62,235 bases of DNA. Source: an uncultured Clostridia bacterium (lineage in GTDB: Bacteria > Bacillota > Clostridia > Oscillospirales > Acutalibacteraceae). The notes under the pieces are model-generated. The model saw only the letters and a list, made by a program, of their open reading frames with translations, made no database searches and was not told where the DNA came from. The position numbers and the translations under genes were made by a program. Positions 20,362 to 28,927 of the stretch are shown in pieces. The stretch covers positions 1 through 62,235 of the forward strand of contig CALWIU010000025.1 in NCBI GenBank assembly GCA_944380845.1. Reading direction: 5' to 3'. Numbering within the stretch: the first letter of the stretch is position 1; the number at the start of each line of letters is the position of its first letter.

Positions 20362-21456
20362 TTATCTGTTTTCCAGAATATCGGCAATCTGGCAGCAGGC
20401 GGTGCCATCTCCGTATGGGTTGACTGCCTTCGCCATCTTTTCATAGGCGTCCGGCTGTTCCAGCAGCTCCCGGCACGCCTGATACAGGCTTTCCTCACCC
20501 GTGCCAACCAGCCGCAGCGTACCCGCCTCTACTCCCTCGGGGCGTTCGGTGGTATCCCGCATGACAAGGACGGGTTTGCCAAGGGCGGGGGCTTCCTCCT
20601 GGATACCGCCGCTGTCTGTCAGCACCAGAAAACTCCTTGCCAGAATGTTGTGGAAATCCAAAACATCCAGCGGCTCAATCAGTCGGATACGGTCATCACC
20701 CGCCAAAATTTCATCGGCAATTTCACGCACCGCCGGGTTTAAATGGATGGGATACACCGCCTTGACATCGGGATGTTCATCCACGGTACGGCGAATCGCG
20801 CGGAACAGGCGCCGCATCGGGTCGCCGAGATTTTCCCGCCGATGCGCGGTAATCAAAATCAACCGGCTGCCTTTTGCCCAATCCAGCACCGGGTGCGAAT
20901 AGTCTTTGCGCACCGTGGTTTTCAGCGCATCGATCGCCGTATTGCCCGTAACAAAAATCGTGTCCTCTTTTTTTCCTTCGCGCAAAAGATTCTGTCTGGC
21001 CTTTTCGGTGGGCGCAAAATGCAGTGCGGCGGTCAAAGAGATCGCCTGACGGTTGAATTCCTCAGGATAGGGCGACAGCAAATCATAGGTTCTCAGGCCG
21101 GCTTCCACATGGCCAACGGGAATTTGCCGGTAAAATGCGGCAAGCGAAGCGGTAAAGGCGGTGGTTGTGTCACCGTGAACCAGCACCACATCGGGGGAAG
21201 TCTGACGAAAAACCTCATCCATTTTTAAAAGGATAGCGGATGTGATGTCAAAAAGCGTCTGCTTTTCCTTCATGATATCCAGATCAAAATCCGGCGTCAC
21301 ATCAAAAGCGCAAAGCACACTGTGCAGCATTTCCCGATGCTGACCGGTGACGCAAACTTTCACGCTGAAACCTTTTCGTTTTTTTAATTCTTTGACCAGA
21401 GGGCACATTTTAATTGCCTCCGGCCGCGTGCCAAAAACAAGCAGTACCGTTTGCAC
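20362..21456 (-). CDS. wecB: UDP-N-acetylglucosamine 2-epimerase (non-hydrolysing)
   Basis: 364 residues. Converts UDP-GlcNAc to UDP-ManNAc. Motifs: FGTRPEAIKM at the N-terminus, VTGQHREM, HGDTTTAF, HVEAGLRT, TAHRREN and the late TDSGGIQEEA with RDTTERPEG, in the expected order. Starts with GTG after an AAAGGAGG site. In this operon it provides ManNAc for the surface glycan, or the linkage unit of a teichoic-type polymer; no UDP-ManNAc dehydrogenase (wecC) is present nearby. Confidence 0.95.
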   Translation of the reverse strand: MQTVLLVFGTRPEAIKMCPLVKELKKRKGFSVKVCVTGQHREMLHSVLCAFDVTPDFDLDIMKEKQTLFDITSAILLKMDEVFRQTSPDVVLVHGDTTTAFTASLAAFYRQIPVGHVEAGLRTYDLLSPYPEEFNRQAISLTAALHFAPTEKARQNLLREGKKEDTIFVTGNTAIDALKTTVRKDYSHPVLDWAKGSRLILITAHRRENLGDPMRRLFRAIRRTVDEHPDVKAVYPIHLNPAVREIADEILAGDDRIRLIEPLDVLDFHNILARSFLVLTDSGGIQEEAPALGKPVLVMRDTTERPEGVEAGTLRLVGTGEESLYQACRELLEQPDAYEKMAKAVNPYGDGTACCQIADILENR

Positions 21457-21482
21457 TGGCAGAACCTCCTTTCACGGGATCC

Positions 21483-22445
21483 TTACAGCCCGATACGCAG
21501 AACATTGCGAAGACAGGCTGTGATATATGAAAAGTTCAAAAAACCGATTATCCAGTTTTTTTGTTTGGCGTCCGCAATGGACAACACGGCATTGCCGTCA
21601 ATCATACGGGCAATTTCCCGAATTTCTTTCAGACACTTTTTTCTTTCCGCAGACGGTTTTGTCAAAAGAAAATGCTGATACTGATACATGGCGTTCTGCA
21701 AAAGAGCATAACAGCTGTCCGGATACAAGGACGGCATATTCTCTTTCAAAAACGCTGTTCGCGCCTGCATGGCATACAGCGCATCCAGCCGCTTTCTTGT
21801 GAAAGCCGATCCGGAAATGCTGTCGGAACGACGGAAATAATAATACCCGCAAAAGTCGGCTTTGACAACCGTTTCCGCCCGGAAAAAAGTCCGCCAGGTA
21901 AAATACTCGTCCTCATGGTATTTTCCGACCGGGAATGTCAGACCTTCCAACACAGGGCGGCGGTATAATTTATTCCAGACAACCTGATGGAATGTGCCTT
22001 CCTGTATCAGTTCCCGCATGGCGTCTTCTTTTCGATATACCCTGAAATCATCAGAAAAAGAAACAGACGGAATTTGATCCGAAAAAGGCAAAAAACAGCA
22101 TTCGGCAATATCACTGCCGGTTTCAATCAGCGCTGCATACAATCCGTAAAGGTAATTTTTTGACAGACAGTCATCACTGTCTACGAAAGCAATATATTCG
22201 CCCGCTGCCGCCTCAAGTCCCCGGTTGCGCGCTGCGGAAAGACCCGCATTTTCCTGATGAATCACATGGAACCTCTTATCGCGCGCAGCATAGTCATCGC
22301 AAATCTCACCGCAGCGATCCGGTGAACCATCGTCAATCAAAATCGCTTCCCAATCCGTTACCTGCTGTGACAGGATACTGTCCAGACAACGCGGCAGATA
22401 CGCTTCTACTTTGTAAACCGGCACGATAACAGAAATCAAACACAT
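21483..22445 (-). CDS. Family 2 glycosyltransferase
   Basis: 320 residues. LISVIVPVYKVEAYL, ILIDDGSPDRCG, then the DxD-type FVDSDDCLS; KYHEDEYFTW gives the acceptor-site acid. This is the EpsJ/CapG-like GT2 group of capsule and exopolysaccharide clusters. The ATG overlaps the end of the preceding gene by 10 nt, so translation is coupled. The C-terminal 90 residues are helical, without a membrane segment. Confidence 0.9.
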   Translation of the reverse strand: MCLISVIVPVYKVEAYLPRCLDSILSQQVTDWEAILIDDGSPDRCGEICDDYAARDKRFHVIHQENAGLSAARNRGLEAAAGEYIAFVDSDDCLSKNYLYGLYAALIETGSDIAECCFLPFSDQIPSVSFSDDFRVYRKEDAMRELIQEGTFHQVVWNKLYRRPVLEGLTFPVGKYHEDEYFTWRTFFRAETVVKADFCGYYYFRRSDSISGSAFTRKRLDALYAMQARTAFLKENMPSLYPDSCYALLQNAMYQYQHFLLTKPSAERKKCLKEIREIARMIDGNAVLSIADAKQKNWIIGFLNFSYITACLRNVLRIGL

Positions 22446-23656
22446 TCCCCCCTTTGCAAAATCAGATTCATAATTCGCTCGACTGAAAAATCCGGCAGAC
22501 TGCGCGCGGTTTCCCGGTACTTGCCGGCAGCCAGTTCATCCATGGCGCGCTGGATATCTGCAATGGTATTTTGGCAAAAAACATAGCGGTTAAACGGTTC
22601 AAAATAGCGGCGAATTGCAAGCTGTTCCTCCTCAGAGCCATCCAAGATAAAAAGGATCAGTTTGTCCGTTGCCGAATACTGGTAAATTTTACCGGGGATT
22701 TGTCCGCCTCTCAGGTTACACAGGAAAATCAGCACATTGACCTGCTGTTCATATTCGCGCAGGCTGTCTCGATCCATCCTGCCATGCACAGCGATCTGCC
22801 CCCGGCTTTCCAGCAAACCGGAAGGATTCCCGCAAATGGTCAGCGGAACATCCCGCTGCAGCGCCGCATGGTAACAGGGCGCAAGATCCCGCACTTCGGG
22901 AGAAAAATCACCGAAATACCCATAGCGCAGATGATCGAAAGACGGGGCTTCGCCGGTATCGTCATAATAAGTCGGCAAGGGCACAAAACGCATTTTAGCA
23001 GCGGAAGCCGGAAACAATTTTTTTTGATAGGAAAGCGTCACCGGGCTGACATAAACGATATCCTCCGCAACAGAGCAAAGAAATTCCTCTTCCTTTTTGC
23101 ATTCTTCGGTGTGGGAATCGTATGCGATATCGGAAAACCAGGGATCTTCCCAAATCTGGATCCATTTTTTACACTGGATCCGATGATTTTTCAAAAGGGT
23201 ATACGCCGCATAATGGCTGATAAAGGGACAGGAAATGGAAAGCAGAACATCATACGGCGTGTCGCTTGAAAAATGCCGCGCCTTAACGAACCACGCTTTC
23301 GAGGGGCCATACACGCCGTACAGCGAACGAACCGACGCTTTTACGCCGTGCAGAAGCGAATCGCCGTTTCCCGTCTCTGCGGGGGCAGCCGTTTTTTCCG
23401 CCGATGGCTCCGGCTGTTTCTGCGCGGTATGATGCTTTAAATGCGATAGTTTTTCATATAACGAAACGCCGTACATATGGCACCGGATTTCCGATGGAAT
23501 GGAAAGCGCTTTGTCCGATCGCGCGCCTTCATCTTTTGCGCAGAGCAGATCCACTTCGGCGCCCAGCGCCACAAGCCCGCGAAGATATGCCAGATGGCAC
23601 AAATTGGCAGAAGAGTTGACCGTCAGACAATCGCCGATGATAACCAATATCTTCAT
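22436..23656 (-). CDS. GT-B fold (family 4-like) glycosyltransferase
   Basis: 406 residues. The opening MKILVIIGDCLTVNSSA and the Rossmann-like layout fit a GT-B enzyme. An acidic/Pro-rich insert lies at about residues 80-105 (QPEPSAEKTAAPAETG). The C-terminal half contains YGYFGDFSP, LTICGNPSG and IPGKIYQYSA, resembling the nucleotide-sugar site of GT4 proteins, although the usual EGFG/EP motif is replaced by GGQIPGKIYQY. Starts with ATG after GGGGGTGG and overlaps its upstream neighbour by 4 nt. Specific sugar unknown. Confidence 0.72.
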   Translation of the reverse strand: MKILVIIGDCLTVNSSANLCHLAYLRGLVALGAEVDLLCAKDEGARSDKALSIPSEIRCHMYGVSLYEKLSHLKHHTAQKQPEPSAEKTAAPAETGNGDSLLHGVKASVRSLYGVYGPSKAWFVKARHFSSDTPYDVLLSISCPFISHYAAYTLLKNHRIQCKKWIQIWEDPWFSDIAYDSHTEECKKEEEFLCSVAEDIVYVSPVTLSYQKKLFPASAAKMRFVPLPTYYDDTGEAPSFDHLRYGYFGDFSPEVRDLAPCYHAALQRDVPLTICGNPSGLLESRGQIAVHGRMDRDSLREYEQQVNVLIFLCNLRGGQIPGKIYQYSATDKLILFILDGSEEEQLAIRRYFEPFNRYVFCQNTIADIQRAMDELAAGKYRETARSLPDFSVERIMNLILQRGECV

Positions 23657-24507
23657 TTTTCCACCCCCGTTTTCTGTAAGATCCGATGCAGGATTCGCAC
23701 GGGGCTGACCGTTTCGGTCTTGTAGTCCACCACTTCTATTTCATCGGTTCGGTTATAGGTGTGAACGCCGAGGACCGGCGCTGTTTCGCCCCGGATCGGA
23801 AGACTATCCGGAGAGAGCGTAAAAAGAGAAGAAAAAGAGGAAAAAGCCGGATCGGTTTGATAAAAAACCAGTTCGCCGCCATAGGTTTTTTCACAGTTCT
23901 GGGTCGGGAAGATCCAGTTGTCACCCTCAACCAGAACCGCTCCGCCGGGACGCGAACGCAGCAGCGGACGCAGACCGGTCAGATCCCGAAGAACTCTGCC
24001 GTTTTCAACGGACGCCAAAAGACAGGCGTGCGGCTCGCCGCCTTGGATATCATAAGCGATCAGGCGTTTTTCGTCCGGCAACAGGGTGGCGTCCACCCAG
24101 CGAACACCCTTTTGCAAGACGGCGCATTTTTCCCATCTGTCGGGAAAAGAAACCGCCCGGTATAACAGCAATTGCCCCGCTTCGCCTGTTTCCGGCAGCA
24201 TATACACATCCTCGCCCCTGCAAAAAACCTGCGGATACGACAGATGAAACGGCTCGCAAAGCACCTCTTTCCACGCAGAAAAACATTGCTTTTCCGCGTC
24301 AAACCGGCAGCAGGATATCAGCCCTCTCCCGAAACGATAGGAAAAATATTCGGCAAAGAGCCACAAGGCACCGTCCTTTTTCAGCAAAAAAGGATCGGCA
24401 TACCAGCCGCCCGCATCGCCGGGGATTTTTCGGTACGGGTTGTCCGTCCGGCGAAAATCTGACGCCGGGCGAAACGCAACATTCCATTTTTCGGTTCTGA
24501 TGCCCAT
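23653..24507 (-). CDS. GINT1-like beta-propeller protein of a glycan operon
   Basis: 284 residues. Motifs such as GGWYADPFLLKKDG, WLFAEYFSYRFGRG, SYPQVFCRGEDVYMLPE and WVDATLLPDEKR have the blade pattern of five-bladed GH43/GH32-like propellers. This matches the bacterial homologues of the N-terminal part of glucosamine inositolphosphorylceramide transferase (GINT1). These are common in polysaccharide loci and often fused to formyltransferases; here the propeller stands alone. The biochemical role in bacteria is unproven. It lies between two GT-B genes and overlaps the downstream gene by 4 nt. Confidence 0.7.
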   Translation of the reverse strand: MGIRTEKWNVAFRPASDFRRTDNPYRKIPGDAGGWYADPFLLKKDGALWLFAEYFSYRFGRGLISCCRFDAEKQCFSAWKEVLCEPFHLSYPQVFCRGEDVYMLPETGEAGQLLLYRAVSFPDRWEKCAVLQKGVRWVDATLLPDEKRLIAYDIQGGEPHACLLASVENGRVLRDLTGLRPLLRSRPGGAVLVEGDNWIFPTQNCEKTYGGELVFYQTDPAFSSFSSLFTLSPDSLPIRGETAPVLGVHTYNRTDEIEVVDYKTETVSPVRILHRILQKTGVEK

Positions 24508-24516
24508 AGGATATCC

Positions 24517-25611
24517 TCACAAAGCCAATAGATACTTTTCAATCGCCTGTACGGCTTTTTCCTTATCAAAAAAAGCCCCGCGTTTTTTTGCCTGTTCCCG
24601 CAAAGGCGCGCTCGTCCGGCGCAGTACATCGCACAGGCACGCATAAAGCGCCTGATCGTTATTATCACAAATGATTCCGCCCGGTTCGTCTTCGCCCAAA
24701 ATTTCACGCATTCCCGGCAAATCAACGGTCACGACAGGGACGCCGCAAATCAGGGCTTCCGCCGCAGCCGAGCTGAAACCCTCACGGTGTGAACAGCAGA
24801 CAAACCAGTCACAGCGAGACAGAACAGCATACGGATTTTCTAAAAAACCGGTCAAAAACAGCCGATCGGCAATGCCGGCATCCTTTGCCGCGCGCAGCAG
24901 ATTTTCCCGTTCGGCGCCCTCCCCCAACAGATAGCAGCAAACCGGGAACCCGTTATCCTTCAGCCGCCGCAAAATCGGGATCAGGCGGTCAAAACCCTTG
25001 ACTGCGGTCAGCCTGCCGATACAGCACAGCTTGATATTCCCTTCCGGCAGAGGGAAGGGCGGTTCCTGCGCTGCCAACCGGCGAATGGCGCGCGCATCGA
25101 TGGGATTATAAAGCACCGCGGCTTTTTCCTGCGCGACAGGCAGATCCTGCCGGACGCTTTCGGAAACACAGACCAACCGGTCAAAAGATTCATAACAGCG
25201 GATCGCTTCTTCTTTATTACGGAAACCGGCGGTAAAAACCTGCGGACTGCGAAGCGAAGTATGGATCCAGCAGACCTTTCGCGTCGATGGCGAAACACAG
25301 CCGCTGACCAATCGCGCCGCCGTCCCTTCCAGAAAGGAAACGACAATGTCATATTCCTCCGGTATCCAGCGGCGGTACAGCGCTTCGGGCGAAAACAACT
25401 GAAAAAGATGGCTGTTTCCGCGGAACTGTTTTTTAAAAATACTGCGGTAAGCAATCGACACCGGCAGACGCTTTTTGTTTTCACCGCAGTCGAATATGGC
25501 CAGGAGAGAAACGGAAAACAAAGAAGGATCCAGCGAGCCGAGCAGCCCTGTCAGCACACGCTCCGCGCCGCCGCCGCGCAGATCCGGAATGACGAAGAGA
25601 ATCTTTTTCAT
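24517..25611 (-). CDS. Family 4 glycosyltransferase
   Basis: 364 residues. Classic GT4 of the GT-B fold: KILFVIPDLRGGGAERV at the N-terminus, CIGRLTAVKGFDRLI, LLGEGAEREN, and the nucleotide-binding HREGFSSAAAEAL at about residues 272-284. Retaining transferase, cytoplasmic. Overlaps the stop of the upstream gene by 4 nt. The donor is not known. Confidence 0.93.
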   Translation of the reverse strand: MKKILFVIPDLRGGGAERVLTGLLGSLDPSLFSVSLLAIFDCGENKKRLPVSIAYRSIFKKQFRGNSHLFQLFSPEALYRRWIPEEYDIVVSFLEGTAARLVSGCVSPSTRKVCWIHTSLRSPQVFTAGFRNKEEAIRCYESFDRLVCVSESVRQDLPVAQEKAAVLYNPIDARAIRRLAAQEPPFPLPEGNIKLCCIGRLTAVKGFDRLIPILRRLKDNGFPVCCYLLGEGAERENLLRAAKDAGIADRLFLTGFLENPYAVLSRCDWFVCCSHREGFSSAAAEALICGVPVVTVDLPGMREILGEDEPGGIICDNNDQALYACLCDVLRRTSAPLREQAKKRGAFFDKEKAVQAIEKYLLAL

Positions 25612-26408
25612 CGTCTGCTCGCCGCCTTTGCCCGGTGTAAAATACGGTAAAGAAACGCAGGACAGAGCCCCAAAAGCAGGGGGCGCAGCGCGCCGATTTC
25701 AGCGGCTATGCCCAGCTTGAATTCCTTTGCGATCCGGCGTTTCAAAATAAATTCGTTGATGCGGTAGCGGAATTTTTTACGAGAAACGGCGTTTCTGTCA
25801 TCGCGCATGGCATACAGCGGTTCCGGGATATTATATCCTTCAAATCCCGCCTGATAGAGCCGGAACCACAGGTCGAAATCCTCGACTCGCAGCCGGTTTT
25901 CATCTTCAGAATAGCCGCCGACTGCATCAAAAGCATCTTTCCGGATCATTGCGCCAGCATGGCAGAAGGGGGAATTGCCCGCAAAATCCGATTTTTGCGG
26001 CGTTTCCCGATATATTTTTTGCCCCCATACACCGTTTTCATCAAAAAAAGTCATGCCGCAGCTGACCACGGCATATTGGCCCCGGCGGATCACCGCCAGC
26101 TCTTTTTCAAAACGCGAGGGGTCGCAGCGGTCATCCCCGTCCATACGCGCAAGATATGGCGCTTTTGCCAGAGCAGCACAGCGGTTCAGCGTTTTGGGCA
26201 AACCGAGATTTTTTTCGTTTTTCAAAAGATGGATACGCGGATCCGACAACGCCAGCTTTTGCGCGACGGCATAGGTGCCGTCCGTCGAACCGTCGTCGCA
26301 TAGCAGCAGTTCCCAATCGGAAACGCTTTGGCGAAGAAGGCAGCCGACGGCTTCCGCCAGCGTATCGGCACAGTTATAAACCCCCATTAAAACGGAAATC
26401 TCCGGCAC
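25608..26408 (-). CDS. Family 2 glycosyltransferase, first gene of the glycan operon
   Basis: 266 residues. EISVLMGVYNCADTL, LLCDDGSTDGTY, then ARMDGDDRCDP with the DxD motif and VEDFDLWFRLY with the acceptor acid. Similar to amylovoran/EpsE-type GT2 enzymes. Starts with GTG, with GGAAGG about 10 nt upstream. First of nine genes transcribed toward 16.9 kb. No priming phosphoglycosyltransferase is next to it. Confidence 0.9.
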   Translation of the reverse strand: MPEISVLMGVYNCADTLAEAVGCLLRQSVSDWELLLCDDGSTDGTYAVAQKLALSDPRIHLLKNEKNLGLPKTLNRCAALAKAPYLARMDGDDRCDPSRFEKELAVIRRGQYAVVSCGMTFFDENGVWGQKIYRETPQKSDFAGNSPFCHAGAMIRKDAFDAVGGYSEDENRLRVEDFDLWFRLYQAGFEGYNIPEPLYAMRDDRNAVSRKKFRYRINEFILKRRIAKEFKLGIAAEIGALRPLLLGLCPAFLYRILHRAKAASRR

Positions 26409-26468
26409 GGCGCTGCATCCTTCCTCTCAAGTTTCTCGACAAGTGTACATTTCACAGAATTCGGTAAT

Positions 26469-26497
26469 ATTTTATCATATATACCGTCAAAAATCAA
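26469..26497 (-). promoter_or_regulatory. Promoter of the nine-gene glycan operon
   Basis: TTGATT (26497-26492) and TAAAAT (26474-26469), spacer 17 bp. The leader is about 60 nt. The gap 26409-26814 otherwise holds AT-rich sequence before the divergent gene at 26815, with no strong second promoter (a weak TTGGTG/TAATAA pair at 26651-26678). Confidence 0.6.
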
Positions 26498-26814
26498 TAG
26501 AGAGTCGGCGCCTTATCCGACAGAAAATTGCAGCGCTGCCATATACAGCAGGCAGACGGCAGCCCGGCAGAAAAGCAAATTTAGAAAAGCAATGCAGCAA
26601 AATATTCAACAAATTTAACAGAAAATATTTGTATCATTTTCCTATTTTCATTGGTGATTTTTTGTTATACAATAATAATAGCAAAGGAAAGTCATCCGCT
26701 GAATCCAGTTGTTCCGTACTTCTGCCCGATCTGCAATGTGCTGTGCAGCTCTGCCTGCAGCTGCCCTCGACCGGTAAACTTTTCATCCCAAATTGATGAA
26801 ATGAGGTGAAGGAA

Positions 26815-27882
26815 ATGAAAGTCAAAAAATCAAATGGTCAACGGCGCGGGATTCTGATTACCTTTCTTTTTCTCTGTGTTATTCTTATGATTTTTACAAT
26901 CCCGCCGCTGATCCGATCGGTGAAGCAAAATGATGTTGTTTCATCGGAAGTTGCCAAGCTATATCAAGAAGATGATTTCAAAAGTCTTGTTCAGCAAGTG
27001 CAATCCAAGCCTTCCCTTCAGGAAGTTGATCTGGACGCCTGCGAAGCGCTTGCCAATCGACTGCGTGACGCGGATCCGCAGGTATTTGCCGCTTTGATTC
27101 AAAGCAAAGACAGCAATCCTGTTTTACAACAGGCTCTGATAAGCGCTGCGTCTTACAACCATGTTTCCCTGCCGGAAGATGTTGTGGAAGATATTCTTTT
27201 GGATACCAATGCCAATACCGACACGCGAATAGAAATGCTTTTCTATTGCAGCGATCAAGGCGAAAAATATTCTGACAGGATCGAAAAGGTTCTGTCAGAT
27301 GAAGAAATCGGGTTTTACGCGATTCGGGAGTATTATGGGAAAAACCCCCGAGCAGCTACAGCCTTCGCAGACAACACCTTGCAAGACTATAACGGCACAT
27401 ATTCTCAGCAGCTTCAGGGGGCGCTTTGGGTCAAAACTCAGACTCTTACTGCCAGTTCCAGCGAAAAGGAGCGGCAGGAGTTTGTTTCCTTTTGCGATCG
27501 GCTAATCGAAGACAACGCCGAGAATCAAACAACGAAAAAACTGATTCTGAATTATCTTGGTACAATCGACAGTTGGGAATCTCTTCATTATTTGATAGAC
27601 AACAAAGATTATGTCGAGTTTCTTCCGCTTTTAGCGGATGCAAACAGCAAAACGATTTGCGGCATTCTGGAAGAGGAACCAGATGCACAGCGGCTGGAAG
27701 TTGCGCTTCGCGCCATTACCTATGGTGCAAAAGCGCATTTCCATGAAGCGCTGTCCAGCAACATGAACAATCATGCCGCCTTTTATGCCAACCACCCGGA
27801 TCTTCAATCCTTAGCCGAGCAAGCGCTCTCTCTGGTTCAGGAAGAAGTGCAATGGATGCAAAAATATGGCTCGCAACAGTAA
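26815..27882 (+). CDS. Membrane-anchored helical-repeat protein, function unknown
   Basis: 355 residues. A basic N-terminus (KVKKSNGQRRG) is followed by one transmembrane helix at about residues 12-32. The rest is an outside-facing acidic chain made of paired helices about 35-40 residues apart (for example FAALIQSKDSNPVLQQALI), as in HEAT- or TPR-like solenoids; no family is recognised. The ATG at 26815 follows GAGGTG by 6 nt. It is a single-gene unit with a strong terminator, transcribed away from the glycan operon. It could be a scaffold or a regulator of surface assembly, but nothing in the sequence proves that. Confidence 0.75.
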   Translation: MKVKKSNGQRRGILITFLFLCVILMIFTIPPLIRSVKQNDVVSSEVAKLYQEDDFKSLVQQVQSKPSLQEVDLDACEALANRLRDADPQVFAALIQSKDSNPVLQQALISAASYNHVSLPEDVVEDILLDTNANTDTRIEMLFYCSDQGEKYSDRIEKVLSDEEIGFYAIREYYGKNPRAATAFADNTLQDYNGTYSQQLQGALWVKTQTLTASSSEKERQEFVSFCDRLIEDNAENQTTKKLILNYLGTIDSWESLHYLIDNKDYVEFLPLLADANSKTICGILEEEPDAQRLEVALRAITYGAKAHFHEALSSNMNNHAAFYANHPDLQSLAEQALSLVQEEVQWMQKYGSQQ

Positions 27883-27900
27883 ACTGCACGCATCATCTGT

Positions 27901-27945
27901 AAAAAAGCAGCCGGTTCCCTCGATGGTACCGGCTGTTATTTTTTT
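27901..27945. terminator. Bidirectional terminator
   Basis: Stem CAGCCGGT/ACCGGCTG (27908-27935) with a T-rich run on the plus side (27936-27945) and six A (27901-27906) on the other side. It serves the 26815 gene and the convergent feoA. Confidence 0.85.
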
Positions 27946-27995
27946 ACCTTAAAAAAGAAGCACAGTCTGCACCTGAAGCACCGCCCGCCGATCTT

Positions 27996-28259
27996 TTATC
28001 GCGCTTGCGACCCCTGCTTTTCCGGCTTGTTTTCTTTACAGATCACCCGCCTTGCGTCCCGATGCGAAAGCGCGACCAGGCAGTCGCCGACCCGATAAGC
28101 GGCGGGAGAATCCGCCGTTCCTCCGCTTTGGCAAACCACAACGGCACCGGGAACAACCCCCATGCGCATTAGACGCTGTCTGGCTTTTTTCCCGCCGGTC
28201 AGCGCCGTGACCGTCGCTTCCCTGTTTTTCCTCAGCATACTTGCCCTCATTCGATTCAT
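27996..28259 (-). CDS. feoA: FeoA-domain protein
   Basis: 87 residues, a single FeoA-like SH3 barrel: VTALTGGKKARQRLMRMGVVPGAVV is the characteristic core. The C-terminus has the AYRVGDCLVALSHRDARRV strand pair. FeoA normally assists the ferrous-iron transporter FeoB, but no feoB is near this copy; stand-alone FeoA proteins also occur. Starts after AGGAGG. The C-terminal tail is polar and may be disordered. Confidence 0.8.
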   Translation of the reverse strand: MNRMRASMLRKNREATVTALTGGKKARQRLMRMGVVPGAVVVCQSGGTADSPAAYRVGDCLVALSHRDARRVICKENKPEKQGSQAR

Positions 28260-28334
28260 TCCGCTCCCTCCTGCAATGGCATTCCTTTACAGTATATTCC
28301 CGGGAACCATGAACGCTATCGTTTAAATCAACGA

Positions 28335-28363
28335 TTGACGGAAGCGTATTTTTGGTTTACAAT
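28335..28363 (+). promoter_or_regulatory. Promoter of mscL-nudix-DUF368
   Basis: TTGACG (28335-28340) and TACAAT (28358-28363) with a 17-bp spacer, about 35 nt upstream of the mscL start. Confidence 0.7.
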
Positions 28364-28402
28364 AAGGCAGGTACGATATGGAATATTGGAGATTGAAAAA
28401 GA

Positions 28403-28927
28403 ATGAAAGGCAAAAAAATCATCGGCGAATTCAAAGAGTTTATATCCAAAGGCAACGCCATGAATCTTGCCGTCGGCGTAATCATCGGCGGCGCGTTTCA
28501 GGCCATTGTTAATTCTCTGGTCAATGACATCATCATGCCCGTTGTCAGCCTGTTTACCAGCGGTTTTGATTTTGTCAACAAGCTGTTTATTCCATTGGAC
28601 GGACAATTTGACGCGTACACGACCATTGAACAGGCAAAAGCCGCGGGCGTTGCTACGCTGAACATCGGTTCCTTTATTTCCGCCGCAATCAATTTCTTTA
28701 TCATGGCAATTGTGATTTTTACCATTGTAAAAATCCTGAATTCCTTGTCCGGCGAACTGAAAAAGCATACCATCATCGGCGAGCTCGCACCGGAAGAGAC
28801 ACCGAAAAAACCACGCCTCTGCCCCTATTGCAAATGTGAAATCGCGGATGACGCTACCCGCTGCCCGCATTGCACATCGGTACTGACAGAGGAACCCGCT
28901 CCCGCAGAGGAGGCAAAAACAGAATGA
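28403..28927 (+). CDS. mscL: Large-conductance mechanosensitive channel with C-terminal zinc ribbon
   Basis: 174 residues, longer than the usual 130-150. The MscL core is complete: FKEFISKGNAMNLAVGVIIG (helix 1), the extracellular loop, then a second helix at about 91-115 and the cytoplasmic helix. An extra C-terminal module (residues 138-160) has two CxxC pairs, Cys140/143 and Cys154/157, typical of a zinc ribbon, and an acidic tail. The channel releases solutes during osmotic downshock. The last 4 nt overlap the nudix gene. The ribbon may tune gating or bind a partner; that is inference. Confidence 0.93.
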   Translation: MKGKKIIGEFKEFISKGNAMNLAVGVIIGGAFQAIVNSLVNDIIMPVVSLFTSGFDFVNKLFIPLDGQFDAYTTIEQAKAAGVATLNIGSFISAAINFFIMAIVIFTIVKILNSLSGELKKHTIIGELAPEETPKKPRLCPYCKCEIADDATRCPHCTSVLTEEPAPAEEAKTE

